Assembly (NCBI GenBank): GCA_902767225.1
Contig: CACXGN010000020.1
Span: 154,765-218,764 of the forward strand
Source: an uncultured Eubacteriales bacterium
Lineage (GTDB): Bacteria > Bacillota > Clostridia > Christensenellales > Borkfalkiaceae
DNA length: 64,000 nucleotides
Direction: 5' to 3'
Shown here: in pieces, positions 1 through 8,371 of the stretch
Numbering within the stretch: the first letter of the stretch is position 1
Layout: each line of letters starts with the position of its first letter
The notes under the pieces: generated by a model
Databases searched by the model: none
Told to the model about the DNA's origin: nothing
Seen by the model: the letters and a program-made list of their open reading frames with translations, nothing else
Translations under genes and position numbers: made by a program

Positions 1-1
1 T

Positions 2-2863
2 TTCGACGATCCGACAAGGCTTAAAATGCAGTCCGACCAGTCGTATTTTAAGAGCCCAGAAGAGATGAAAGAATTGTTTTCTTATCTTCCGGAAGCGATC
101 GAAAACACCGTAAAAATAGCGGATAAGGTGACCGAAGAAGTTTTCGATATAAATAAAAAGGGCGATCCCATAAGGGATAATTCGCTTATTCCTAAATATA
201 CACCGGACGACGGCAGCACGCCCAAAGAATACCTTTTCCGTTTGGCAAGCGAAGGCTTAAAAAAGAGATATAAAGTAATAACCAAAGAAATTCAGGATAG
301 ATTCGATTACGAGTTCGACGTTATAAGTTCGATGGGCTTTTGCGATTATTACCTTATCGTGTGGGACTTTATCAACTGGGCAAAAGAACACGATATTCCG
401 GTCGGTGCGGGCAGAGGCTCGGGCGTATCGAGTATCATAGCGTATTCGATAGGTATAACCGACGTTGAACCGTTAAAGTATCAACTGATTTTTGAAAGAT
501 TTTTGAACCGCGAAAGGGTAAGCATGCCCGACTTCGACGTAGATATTTCGGACGCGCGCCGAGGCGAAGTCGTGGAATACGTCCGCCAAAAATACGGACC
601 GCCGAGAGTTGCGCAGATAGTAACTTTCGGAACGATGGCGTCAAAGCAGGCGATAAAAGACGTAGGAAGGGTGTTCCGTATTCCGTATTCGGAAACGGAT
701 AAGATAACTAAACTTATGGATGGAAAGTCCACGATACGCCAGTCACTTGGGCTTGAACTTACGAAAGATAAAGTAAACGTGGGCGTTCCCGACCTTATCG
801 AGATATATAATACCGACGATACTTTAAGAAAAATTATCGATATGGCGATAAAGGTAGAAGGCTTGCCCAGAAACACGTCGATGCATGCGGCGGGCGTAGT
901 CATCTGCGAAAAGCCGATAATGGAAAACGTTCCCTTGCAACGTAACGGCGACGATATAACCACGCAGTTCGATATGATAGAAGTCGAAGCGCTCGGCATG
1001 CTGAAAATGGACTTTTTAGGGCTCAGAACGCTAACCGACGTGCAACTTGCATGTAGATATGCAAAAGAAGATTTCGGCGTAGATATAGACTTCCACGAAA
1101 TAGGGTATGAAGACGAAGGGACTTACGAACTTATAGGTTCGGGCGAAACGGACGGGGTGTTCCAACTTGAAAGTCCGGGTATGAAACGCTTTATGAAAGA
1201 CTTAAAGCCGAATACCTTCGAAGATATTATCGCGGGCATTTCTCTCTACCGCCCCGGACCTATGGATTCTATCCCGCAGTATATCAAAAACAAACACAAT
1301 CCCGAAGGAATAAAATACGATCACCCGCTTTTAGAGCCTATTTTGAAAAACAGTTACGGCATACTCGTATACCAAGAACAGGTCATGCAGGTGTGCCAAA
1401 GTCTCGGCGGATTTACGTTAGGGCATGCAGACGTAGTGCGTAAGGCGATGGGTAAAAAGAAGATCGAAATAATGGAAGCGCAAAAAGAGATCTTCGTTTA
1501 CGGCGGTATCAACGATAAAACGGGGCTTCCGGTAGACGGGGCGATAAAGCGCGGCGTTCCCGAAGATATAGCGATAAAAATTTACGACGGTATGAAACCT
1601 TTCGCAAGATACGCCTTTAATAAGTCGCACGCCGCGGCATACGCGGTTCTTGCCTATCAGACGGCATATCTTAAAAGGTATTATCCCGTGGAGTTTTTCT
1701 GTTCGCTGCTTAATAACAGAATAGATAAAATAGAAGAACTTTCCAAATATTTAACCTATTTAAAAAGTAAAAACTATTCGGTTTTCCAACCGGATATAAA
1801 TAAAAGTAAAGCATACTTCTCGTGTGAAAACGGCGGAATAAGATACGGGCTTGTCGGGCTAAAAAACGTGGGTATGGCTGTCATTAACCAAATAATCGAC
1901 GAAAGGGAAAGCCACGGGGCGTTCGCTTCGTTTGAAGATTTTATCAACAGAACGGTGGACTTCGGCGTCAATAAAAGGATGATCGAAAGTTTGATCCTAT
2001 CCGGCAGTTTCGATTCGTTCGGGGTAAACCGCAGAACTTATATGGAAATTTATTCGGATTTCGTCGATAGAGTGGCTGCGGCAAGCAAAAAGAAAAACGA
2101 TATGCAGATCAGCTTTTTCGGCACGGTTTTAAGCGAAGACGAAGGGTTAAAACTTGAATATCCCGAGATCCCAGAATACTCTTCAAAAGATAAACTAAGC
2201 CTTGAAAAAACCGTTTTGGGCATTTATCTTTCGGGGCATCCGCTGTCGGATTTTACCGAACAGTTTAAGAACTTTTCTTTCAGCACGGAAGCGCTGACTT
2301 ATTTTGAAGAAGACGACGAAGGCAACAGAACGTATACCGAAATAAAAGACGGTGAACGCGTGGTTATGGGCGGAATAATCTCCGAATTTAAGCGCCTTGC
2401 CACAAAAAGCGGTTCGTATATGGCGTTTATCACGGTAGAAGACGTTTACGGTCAGATAGAAGTTATAGTTTTCCCGAAAGTATACGATAGCGCAAGGGAT
2501 TACTTAAAACCCGAAGAAGTGGTTAAAGTATCCGGCAGGCTTCAACTTAAAGACGGCGTTCCGCAGATCATAGCGGACGATATAAGTAAACTCGAAATCG
2601 CCGTAAAACCGACAGAGACCGAAAATGTTTCGCAAGAGTATATGGGTGTGGTCGTTCCGGACGAAAAGGCGGACGATATAGACGGCATTTTCGACGTGTT
2701 TGAATCCTATCCCGGAAACGTGCCGGTAATTCTTGCGATGCGCGGCAAAAAATATAACGCCAAAGTTTCGGTCAGAAAGTGCGAAGGATTAAAAAGCGAA
2801 CTTAAAACTTTTATGGGCGGCGGCGAGATAATCTTTTTCAAAAAAACTGACAAAAAGAATTGA
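2..2863 (+). CDS. dnaE: DNA polymerase III subunit alpha, 5' end outside window (partial)
   Basis: This is the replicative DNA polymerase catalytic subunit. The frame is open from the first bases of the window, so the gene begins upstream; about 950 residues are visible of a family that is usually near 1150, and the N-terminal PHP domain is missing for this reason. The polymerase active-site motif PDFDVD lies about 175 residues in, preceded by the GAGRGSG loop. A palm/thumb region, the helix-hairpin-helix region and an OB-fold near the C-terminus (MGGIISEFKRLATKSG onward) follow in the usual order. SGHPLSDF, typical of DnaE, is present. The gene lies about 100 bp upstream of pfkA, an order common in Clostridia. 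No frameshift is seen. Confidence 0.97.
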   Translation, partial: FDDPTRLKMQSDQSYFKSPEEMKELFSYLPEAIENTVKIADKVTEEVFDINKKGDPIRDNSLIPKYTPDDGSTPKEYLFRLASEGLKKRYKVITKEIQDRFDYEFDVISSMGFCDYYLIVWDFINWAKEHDIPVGAGRGSGVSSIIAYSIGITDVEPLKYQLIFERFLNRERVSMPDFDVDISDARRGEVVEYVRQKYGPPRVAQIVTFGTMASKQAIKDVGRVFRIPYSETDKITKLMDGKSTIRQSLGLELTKDKVNVGVPDLIEIYNTDDTLRKIIDMAIKVEGLPRNTSMHAAGVVICEKPIMENVPLQRNGDDITTQFDMIEVEALGMLKMDFLGLRTLTDVQLACRYAKEDFGVDIDFHEIGYEDEGTYELIGSGETDGVFQLESPGMKRFMKDLKPNTFEDIIAGISLYRPGPMDSIPQYIKNKHNPEGIKYDHPLLEPILKNSYGILVYQEQVMQVCQSLGGFTLGHADVVRKAMGKKKIEIMEAQKEIFVYGGINDKTGLPVDGAIKRGVPEDIAIKIYDGMKPFARYAFNKSHAAAYAVLAYQTAYLKRYYPVEFFCSLLNNRIDKIEELSKYLTYLKSKNYSVFQPDINKSKAYFSCENGGIRYGLVGLKNVGMAVINQIIDERESHGAFASFEDFINRTVDFGVNKRMIESLILSGSFDSFGVNRRTYMEIYSDFVDRVAAASKKKNDMQISFFGTVLSEDEGLKLEYPEIPEYSSKDKLSLEKTVLGIYLSGHPLSDFTEQFKNFSFSTEALTYFEEDDEGNRTYTEIKDGERVVMGGIISEFKRLATKSGSYMAFITVEDVYGQIEVIVFPKVYDSARDYLKPEEVVKVSGRLQLKDGVPQIIADDISKLEIAVKPTETENVSQEYMGVVVPDEKADDIDGIFDVFESYPGNVPVILAMRGKKYNAKVSVRKCEGLKSELKTFMGGGEIIFFKKTDKKN

Positions 2864-2961
2864 TAAATCGACAAAATACTGCGATAAAAAGTAGTAAAAT
2901 TTCAACTTATATGTTAAAATATCAATGGTAAAAATACCGTAGATGGCAAAAAGGAGTAAAG

Positions 2962-3924
2962 ATGGAAAGAATAGCAGTTTTAACCAGCGGCGGCGACGCT
3001 CCGGGTATGAACGCCGCACTTCGCGCGGTCGTTCGTTACGCACTTAACAGTAGAATGGATATATACGGTATAGAAAGGGGATACGCAGGTTTAATCGGCG
3101 GCGAACTTACCCGTCTTAACGCGCGTTCTGTATCCGATATGATCCATAAGGGCGGCACTTTCTTAAAGACGGCAAGATGCCCCGAATTTAAAGATATCGA
3201 AGTTCAAAGAAGGGCTGCGGAAACGCTTTCCGCATACGGAATAGAAGGGCTTATCGTAATCGGCGGCGACGGAACTTTTAGGGGTGCGAAAGACCTTTCG
3301 GATAATTTCGGAATAAAGGTAATAGGTATCCCCGGAACTATCGATAACGATATGGCGTATACCGATTTCACGATCGGGTTCGATACGGCGGTCAACACCG
3401 TTTTATGGGCTATAAACAATATCAGAGACACTATGCGCTCGCACGACAGAGTAAGCCTTTTAGAAGTTATGGGTAGGCATTGCGGAGACATCGCGCTTTA
3501 CGCGGCGCTTGCCGGCGGCGCGGAATACGTTATAGTTCCCGAAATCCCATACGACGTTGACGAGATTGCAAAAAGCATTAAAAAGAGTGCCCTTCGCGGA
3601 AAGATAAGTAACCTAATAATCTTGGCGGAAGGCGCGGGCAACAGCGCGGAAATAGCCAAAAGAGTTGAAGAAAAGAGCGGCTCGATAGTTAAAATGACTA
3701 ATATCGGATATATTCAGCGCGGCGGCTCACCGAACATGCAAGACAGAATTCTTGCGGCAAAGTTCGGCGCAAAGGCAGTCGAACTGCTTAAAAACGACGC
3801 CGAAAGTTGCGCAGTCGGTATAAGGGATAATAAAGTTATCACCGCAACGTTTGAAGAAGTTGCTGGGGCAAAGAAAGTGATAGATAAGAGCCTATACGAA
3901 CTTGCTCATATTCTCAGTCTGTAA
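2962..3924 (+). CDS. pfkA: ATP-dependent 6-phosphofructokinase
   Basis: This enzyme phosphorylates fructose 6-phosphate to fructose 1,6-bisphosphate in glycolysis. The 320-residue length is standard for bacterial PfkA. The N-terminus has LTSGGDAPGMNAALRA; GGDGT at residues 101-105 carries the glycine that marks ATP users, and PGTIDND at 124-130 holds the catalytic aspartate; MGRHCGD follows. A strong Shine-Dalgarno AAGGAG sits just upstream. It is followed after about 50 bp by a second PFK-family gene of the PPi type, so the two probably act as a pair. No clear promoter is visible in the 98-bp gap after dnaE. Confidence 0.96.
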   Translation: MERIAVLTSGGDAPGMNAALRAVVRYALNSRMDIYGIERGYAGLIGGELTRLNARSVSDMIHKGGTFLKTARCPEFKDIEVQRRAAETLSAYGIEGLIVIGGDGTFRGAKDLSDNFGIKVIGIPGTIDNDMAYTDFTIGFDTAVNTVLWAINNIRDTMRSHDRVSLLEVMGRHCGDIALYAALAGGAEYVIVPEIPYDVDEIAKSIKKSALRGKISNLIILAEGAGNSAEIAKRVEEKSGSIVKMTNIGYIQRGGSPNMQDRILAAKFGAKAVELLKNDAESCAVGIRDNKVITATFEEVAGAKKVIDKSLYELAHILSL

Positions 3925-3974
3925 AATAATTACCAAAGATAAAATTATTGCAAATATTGCAAAAGGAGAAAGAA

Positions 3975-5225
3975 ATGAAAGGATTAAAAGGAGCATTGAT
4001 GTTCGCCCAGTCCGGCGGACCTACTTCGGTCATTAACGCCAGCGCTGCGGGCGTATTTATCGAAGGCTTAAACAGCGAACAAATCACCGCGGTTTACGGA
4101 GCGGCGCACGGTATCAGAGGTATTCTTGACGAAGAGTTTTATGATATAAGCAAAGAAGATATCAAAGAACTCAAACTGTTAAAAAACACCCCGTCTTCTG
4201 CACTCGGTTCTGTTCGATATAAACTTAAAGACGCATCGGTTGACGACACCGATTATAAGAAATTGCTTGAAGTATTCAAAAAATATAACGTAAGATATTT
4301 CTTCTATAACGGCGGAAACGACAGTATGGATACTTGCAACAAGATAAGCAAGTATATGGCAAAATCCGGCTACGATATAAACGTTATCGGCGTTCCCAAG
4401 ACCATTGATAACGACCTTTTCGGAACCGACCATTGCCCCGGATTTGCGTCTGCCGCAAAATATATCGCCACCACGATTATGGAAATCAACCTTGACGCAA
4501 AGGTTTACGATACGGGTATGATATGCATAATCGAAGCGATGGGCAGAAACGCAGGCTGGCTTACCGCAAGCGCGGCTCTCGCAGGGTATAAAGGACTCGG
4601 CGCAGACCTTATTTATCTTCCCGAAGTAGACTTCGATGTTAAAAAATTCGTTGAAGACGTTAAAAGGGTATGCAAAGAAAAGAACAATAAGTGCATAGTA
4701 GTCGTTTCAGAAGGTATTCACGATAAAAACGGAACGCTTATCGTAGAAGCGCTCGGTAAAGCGGGTGCGAGAGACAGTTTCGGTCACGCACAACTCGGTG
4801 GCGTTGCCGCAACCCTTGCAAATCTTATTAAAGAAGAAACGGGCATCAAAACTAGAGGAATCGAACTTTCGCTTATGCAAAGATGCGCTGCACATTGCGC
4901 AAGCAAAACCGATATTGAAGAAACGTTTGAAGCAGGCAAACAGGCTGTTAAAGCCGCAGTTAACGGCGAAACCGATAAAATGGTTTGCTACGAAAGAAAG
5001 GCGGGGGATAAATACGTTTGCGAATACAAACTGTTGCCCTTAGAACTTGCGGCAAACACCGAAAAAACCGTTCCGAAAGAATGGATAATAAACGACGGAA
5101 CTGGAATTTCCGACGAATTTATTAAATACGCTCTTCCGCTTATTCAGGGTGAACCCGAAATGCTTAAAGAAGACGGACTTCCCAGATTTGCAAAATTAAA
5201 GAAAGTTTTGGTCGAAAAGAAATAA
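3975..5225 (+). CDS. PPi-type phosphofructokinase (diphosphate-fructose-6-phosphate 1-phosphotransferase family)
   Basis: This 416-residue PFK-family protein probably interconverts fructose 6-phosphate and fructose 1,6-bisphosphate using pyrophosphate. GGNDS at residues 113-117 carries the aspartate that replaces the ATP-selecting glycine, and PKTIDND at 141-147 carries the lysine typical of PPi-PFKs. EAMGRNAGWL is also present. An upstream in-frame ATG at 3948 exists, but the start at 3975 is preferred because AAGGAG precedes it at good spacing and FAQSGGPTSVIN then sits at the usual distance from the N-terminus. A bidirectional terminator follows. Substrate use is inferred from motifs and was not tested. 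Confidence 0.88.
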   Translation: MKGLKGALMFAQSGGPTSVINASAAGVFIEGLNSEQITAVYGAAHGIRGILDEEFYDISKEDIKELKLLKNTPSSALGSVRYKLKDASVDDTDYKKLLEVFKKYNVRYFFYNGGNDSMDTCNKISKYMAKSGYDINVIGVPKTIDNDLFGTDHCPGFASAAKYIATTIMEINLDAKVYDTGMICIIEAMGRNAGWLTASAALAGYKGLGADLIYLPEVDFDVKKFVEDVKRVCKEKNNKCIVVVSEGIHDKNGTLIVEALGKAGARDSFGHAQLGGVAATLANLIKEETGIKTRGIELSLMQRCAAHCASKTDIEETFEAGKQAVKAAVNGETDKMVCYERKAGDKYVCEYKLLPLELAANTEKTVPKEWIINDGTGISDEFIKYALPLIQGEPEMLKEDGLPRFAKLKKVLVEKK

Positions 5226-5248
5226 TTAAGCAATTATAAGTAAAATTA

Positions 5249-5278
5249 AAAGCGCGGCATTTTCCATGCCGCGCTTTT
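5249..5278. terminator. Bidirectional intrinsic terminator
   Basis: A GC-rich stem of about 10 bp (AGCGCGGCAT pairing with ATGCCGCGCT) is flanked by A-runs and T-runs on both sides. It lies between the convergent PPi-type PFK gene and the minus-strand membrane protein gene. Confidence 0.85.
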
Positions 5279-5293
5279 ACTGTAAGCGTTATT

Positions 5294-5836
5294 TTATTTA
5301 GTATTTACCGCTACTTGTTCGATCGGGTTATGCACTTCAAGGTAAGCGTCTCTTTCGCTGCGTGAACTTTCGATATAAGTTTTTACAGCCACGTATACCG
5401 CGTCGGCGCCCAGCAAATGGAAAATTCTGACCTTTTTTGTTTTAGATACTGAAAAAATTTCTCCCGTCGTAAATTCGATTACTAAAACATTTATTCCGAA
5501 AATTTTTTCAATCGACACGGCGTTTATAAGATCAAATCTTATGCTTTCTTCTTTTTGCCAAAGTAACCTGAAATTTTTGACGGTTATATATCTGTCATAA
5601 ATCATAAATTTACACTTGGTTAAGCAGTAGTCTTTATATTTAAGCGTTAAAAAGAAAAGTATTACGCCAACTACAACTTCCGCTATTATATAAATAACGT
5701 TTGGAAAAGTTATTGCCAAAGTCAAAACGATTGCCAAATAAAAAAGAGCAATAAATAATATATAGGCACTTTCTAAGGTGAAGTCATCTTTTCGTAAAAG
5801 TTTATTTTTTTCCGTTGTGTAAAACGCTTTATTCAT
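5294..5836 (-). CDS. Membrane protein with PH-like cytoplasmic domain, unknown function
   Basis: A 180-residue protein with two adjacent hydrophobic helices near the N-terminus (AYILFIALFYLAIVLTLAIT and a following VVVGVILFF segment). A beta-rich region resembling small bacterial PH-like membrane domains follows (KFMIYDRYITVKNF and so on). The start at 5836 is chosen over 5893 because AAGGAA lies a few bases upstream, and the longer version would begin inside the promoter and operator. It is divergent from an XRE regulator, and a palindrome lies within its promoter, so it is probably repressed by that regulator. The function is not recognised. Confidence 0.72.
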   Translation of the reverse strand: MNKAFYTTEKNKLLRKDDFTLESAYILFIALFYLAIVLTLAITFPNVIYIIAEVVVGVILFFLTLKYKDYCLTKCKFMIYDRYITVKNFRLLWQKEESIRFDLINAVSIEKIFGINVLVIEFTTGEIFSVSKTKKVRIFHLLGADAVYVAVKTYIESSRSERDAYLEVHNPIEQVAVNTK

Positions 5837-5863
5837 AATCTTTTTCCTTATTCGTTTTTTCTT

Positions 5864-5893
5864 ATTATAATTCTTACAGTTGTAAGAAGTCAA
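5864..5893 (-). promoter_or_regulatory. Promoter of the PH-like membrane protein gene
   Basis: Read on the minus strand, TTGACT (5888-5893) and TATAAT (5864-5869) are separated by 18 bp. The palindrome at 5871-5888 fills the spacer exactly, which is a classic position for repression. Confidence 0.7.
5871..5888. promoter_or_regulatory. Operator palindrome O1
   Basis: This is a perfect 7-bp inverted repeat TTCTTAC-AGTT-GTAAGAA. It sits between the -35 and -10 boxes of the minus-strand promoter, and a sister site lies exactly 30 bp away. It is the likely binding site of the adjacent XRE protein; this assignment is inference. Confidence 0.7.
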
Positions 5894-5900
5894 GTATTTT

Positions 5901-5918
5901 TTCTTACAAATGTGAGAA
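5901..5918. promoter_or_regulatory. Operator palindrome O2
   Basis: TTCTTAC-AAAT-GTGAGAA has the same half-site as O1 with one change. It lies directly upstream of the XRE gene start and about three helical turns from O1, consistent with autoregulation and cooperative binding. Confidence 0.65.
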
Positions 5919-5928
5919 TATATATAAA

Positions 5929-6138
5929 ATGGAATATGAAAACAAGTTTAAAGACAATTTAAAAGATTTGCGCCAAGAAAAAAGGCTGGGGCAAGTTGAA
6001 CTTGCAAAGGCGATAGGGGTAAGCAAAGGTGTGATAAGTCTTTGGGAAAACGGGCTTAGGGAACCTAATATGTATTCACTTATCATTCTTGCAAAGTATT
6101 TCGGCGTGTCTATCGACGAACTCGTCGGGCTAAAATAA
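5929..6138 (+). CDS. XRE-family HTH transcriptional regulator
   Basis: A 69-residue protein that is essentially one Cro/C1-type helix-turn-helix. KDLRQEKRLGQVELAKAIGV forms the first helices, VSKGVISLWENGLREP is the recognition segment, and IILAKYFGVSIDELVGL is the typical end. No effector or dimerisation domain follows. No convincing Shine-Dalgarno sequence precedes the ATG, so the message may be leaderless or weakly translated. The gene is divergent from the PH-like membrane protein, with two palindromic sites between them, so it likely represses both. Confidence 0.88.
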   Translation: MEYENKFKDNLKDLRQEKRLGQVELAKAIGVSKGVISLWENGLREPNMYSLIILAKYFGVSIDELVGLK

Positions 6139-6168
6139 AAAAGGAACCGTTTAAGCGATTCCTTTTTT
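6137..6168. terminator. Bidirectional intrinsic terminator
   Basis: A GGAA/TTCC-based stem with flanking A6 and T6 runs lies between the convergent XRE gene and the minus-strand helical protein gene. The stem is short and has a mismatch, so efficiency may be moderate. Confidence 0.65.
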
Positions 6169-6170
6169 AT

Positions 6171-6608
6171 TTATAAAAACTTTTTCAGTTTTTTCTCGTA
6201 ACTTTCTTCTAAGGAAAGCAACTTATTCAAAAGTTCCGTAATTCCTTCGTCAAGGTTTTTCTTTTCGTTTTTCATTGCTGTTAGTTCTGTAATTCCCATA
6301 ACCGTTCCCTTTATCATCATTTCGGCGATTTGGTTTTTACTGTCGTTAAAAAAAACTTTCATTTTAATGCTGCTCCAAAGCATAGCCTTTTTGAAAAAAT
6401 TTATATCCTGTTTTTCAAACTTTTTTTCGCTCATAAACGTAGAAATTTCGCCTATAACTTTTTCATAGCCTTCGTATTCGGCTTTAAGTTCTTCCCTTAA
6501 TCCGTCGTCTTTAACGTTCGGCAGAAGATCGGAGATACTTTGAAGGGCAATGTGCGCGTTTTTATATATGTCGGTTACGGCTTTTTGATTGTAATCTTTG
6601 TTAAGCAT
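6171..6608 (-). CDS. Uncharacterised all-helical protein (145 aa)
   Basis: A soluble, charged protein with four predicted long helices and no signal peptide or metal-binding cysteines. It starts NKDYNQKAVTDIYKNAHIAL and includes AEMMIKGTVMGITELTAM, a pattern I associate with ferritin-like helical proteins of Clostridia, although I cannot name the family. GAGTT-type Shine-Dalgarno bases precede the ATG. It is transcribed toward a shared terminator. No function is claimed. Confidence 0.65.
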   Translation of the reverse strand: MLNKDYNQKAVTDIYKNAHIALQSISDLLPNVKDDGLREELKAEYEGYEKVIGEISTFMSEKKFEKQDINFFKKAMLWSSIKMKVFFNDSKNQIAEMMIKGTVMGITELTAMKNEKKNLDEGITELLNKLLSLEESYEKKLKKFL

Positions 6609-6681
6609 AATAACTCCTTAAATCAATTTTTATTATTTATAAATAGTTTGGTAATAATCGCCGAAAAATATGCAAAAACGA

Positions 6682-6710
6682 TTGACTTTTTAGATTTTAT
6701 ATAATAAAAT
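6682..6710 (+). promoter_or_regulatory. Promoter of rplU-rpmA
   Basis: TTGACT (6682-6687) and TAAAAT (6705-6710) are separated by 17 bp. Transcription would start near 6717 and produce the L21-type leader. Confidence 0.75.
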
Positions 6711-6716
6711 AGCAAG

Positions 6717-6790
6717 GTAAGCCGCTCGAATAGGGTATAAGTGCAACAGCCACCCTAAAATTAAATTCGGCGAGAAAACAAGGAGAGACA
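6717..6790 (+). promoter_or_regulatory. Structured rplU leader (L21-leader-like)
   Basis: The about 74-nt untranslated leader can fold. An outer stem joins CGC-T-CGAAT (near 6723-6731) to ATTCG-GCG, and an inner hairpin is closed by AGGGT and ACCCT. Position and shape fit the known L21 leader class of Bacillota, which is thought to let L21 control its own operon. Class membership is inferred without a covariance search. Confidence 0.6.
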
Positions 6791-7099
6791 ATGTACGCAA
6801 TCGTAGAAAACGGTTCAAAACAGTACAAAGCGGAAGTTGGTTCGATCGTAAGATTTGAAAAACTTAACGCAAACGTTGGCGACAAAGTTGAATTCTCCGT
6901 CCTTATGGTATCGGACGATGCGGGAATCAAAGTTGCAGACGAAGCCAAAGCATATAAAGCAGTCGGCGAAGTAGTAGAACAAGGCAAAGACAAGAAGATT
7001 ATCGTCTTCAAATACAAAGCAAAGAAAAACGAACGTAAAAAACAGGGTCACAGACAACCCTTTACCGACGTTAAAATTCTTGAAATAGTCGCTAAATAA
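6791..7099 (+). CDS. rplU: 50S ribosomal protein L21
   Basis: The 102-residue length is standard for L21. [20 protein letters not shown] opens the protein and the [11 protein letters not shown] motif lies at the C-terminus. AAGGAG precedes the ATG. It is followed after 14 bp by rpmA. In most Bacillota a gene for the cysteine protease Prp lies between rplU and rpmA; none is present here. Confidence 0.97.
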   Translation: MYAIVENGSKQYKAEVGSIVRFEKLNANVGDKVEFSVLMVSDDAGIKVADEAKAYKAVGEVVEQGKDKKIIVFKYKAKKNERKKQGHRQPFTDVKILEIVAK

Positions 7100-7113
7100 G
7101 GGAGGTAAAGTTT

Positions 7114-7395
7114 ATGATGATATTATTCAGATTATTTGCTCACCACAAAGGCGGCGGTAGCACCAAAAACGGAAGAGACAGCAACGCAAAAAGACTTGGA
7201 ATCAAAAGACAAGACGGTCAGGAAATTTTAGCGGGCGGAATAATCGTTCGTCAGCGCGGAACGAAGATCCACGCCGGTAATAACGTAGGGCTCGGCAGCG
7301 ACGATACGTTGTTTGCATTAATCGACGGCGTAGTTAAGTTCGAAAGAGTCGGCAAAGACGGAAAGAAAGTCAGCGTTTACGCTAAAGAAAACTAA
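7114..7395 (+). CDS. rpmA: 50S ribosomal protein L27 with N-terminal extension
   Basis: A 93-residue L27. The conserved core starts at [14 protein letters not shown]. It is preceded by the short hydrophobic leader MMILFRLFA, which resembles the Prp-cleaved extension of Bacillota L27, whose consensus is close to LQFFA. The mature N-terminus reaches the peptidyl-transferase centre, so the leader would have to be removed. GGGAGG precedes the ATG. The gene is co-transcribed with rplU and ends at a strong terminator. Confidence 0.97.
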   Translation: MMILFRLFAHHKGGGSTKNGRDSNAKRLGIKRQDGQEILAGGIIVRQRGTKIHAGNNVGLGSDDTLFALIDGVVKFERVGKDGKKVSVYAKEN

Positions 7396-7399
7396 AATC

Positions 7400-7429
7400 A
7401 AACGGGTTGAGAGAATCAACCCGTTTTTT
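7400..7429 (+). terminator. Intrinsic terminator after rpmA
   Basis: Stem AACGGGTTGA / TCAACCCGTT followed by T6. The next start codon is only 5 bp beyond the T-run. Confidence 0.88.
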
Positions 7430-7434
7430 ATGAT

Positions 7435-8301
7435 ATGAAAACGATCGAATTCGATAAAGAATTTTTTAATATAGCGGACACCTTATCTTGCGGGCAGGTA
7501 TTTAGGTTCACGCCTTATAAAAGCGGGTTTTTGATTTTTTCCGAAGATAAGTGCGCATACGCCTATCAAACGGAAGATAAAACGATTGTTTTATGTTCCG
7601 ATACCGATCGGGATTACTTTTATAATTATTTCGATTTATCGGCGGATTATAAAAGTATTTATGAAGCGGCAATATCTCAAAGGGAAGAAAAACTTATCAC
7701 CGCGGCAAAACTCGGCAAGGGCATAAGAATACTAAACCAAAACCCCACGGAAACGCTGTTTTCCTTTATAATTTCGCAAAACAATAATATTCCGAGAATT
7801 AAAGGAATTATCGAAAGGCTTGCAATTAGGCTCGGCGAAAAAAAGAAGTTTGACGGGGTTATATATTATTCTTTCCCTTCTGCACAAAAAATGGCGCAAA
7901 TGCCCGAAGAATTTTTCAAGGAAATAGGTTTAGGGTATCGCGCGCCGTATATTAAAAAACTTGCCGAAGATATAGTTTCGGGGTTTGACGTTTCGGCGCT
8001 TAAAACTCTATCTACTTTGGAGTTAAAAAAGCGGCTTTTAAATATTTACGGGGTAGGTCCTAAGGTATGCGACTGCGTGTCCTTTTTCGGGTTCCATAAA
8101 ACGGATAGTTTTCCGGTGGATACGTGGATTGAAAAGGTATATATAGAAGACTTTAACGGCACGCTGAAAAACAGAGAAAAAATCGCCGAATATTTCGTTA
8201 ATAGATTTAAAGAGAATTCGGGGTATTTTCAGCAGTATTTATTCTATTATAAAAGAAGTATCGAAAAAACGCTCGAAAGCGATAAAAGTAACGCAAAATA
8301 A
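7435..8301 (+). CDS. ogg: 8-oxoguanine DNA glycosylase/AP lyase, OGG1-like
   Basis: A base-excision repair enzyme of the HhH-GPD superfamily, 288 residues. CGQVFRF opens the N-terminal domain, and ISQNNNIPRIK matches the OGG1 family segment. The hairpin GVGPKVCDC carries the presumed Schiff-base lysine (K210), and PVDTW carries the catalytic aspartate (D229). The ATG lies directly after the rpmA terminator, with no Shine-Dalgarno and no clear promoter of its own, so expression may depend on read-through. The start is supported because the domain begins only about 15 residues in. Confidence 0.9.
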   Translation: MKTIEFDKEFFNIADTLSCGQVFRFTPYKSGFLIFSEDKCAYAYQTEDKTIVLCSDTDRDYFYNYFDLSADYKSIYEAAISQREEKLITAAKLGKGIRILNQNPTETLFSFIISQNNNIPRIKGIIERLAIRLGEKKKFDGVIYYSFPSAQKMAQMPEEFFKEIGLGYRAPYIKKLAEDIVSGFDVSALKTLSTLELKKRLLNIYGVGPKVCDCVSFFGFHKTDSFPVDTWIEKVYIEDFNGTLKNREKIAEYFVNRFKENSGYFQQYLFYYKRSIEKTLESDKSNAK

Positions 8302-8330
8302 TTGAAATAATTTTTCGGTTATGATATACT
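8302..8330 (+). promoter_or_regulatory. Promoter of the IscU-like/GGGtGRT operon
   Basis: TTGAAA (8302-8307) and TATACT (8325-8330) with a 17-bp spacer, about 45 bp before the start codon. Confidence 0.7.
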
Positions 8331-8371
8331 TTATTAGATAAAAAAGAGAAAAAATGGAGGGCATATAATTT

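Noticed and set aside
481..999. 172-codon ORF on the minus strand
   Set aside because: It lies wholly antisense to conserved dnaE sequence and has no recognisable motif or ribosome site.
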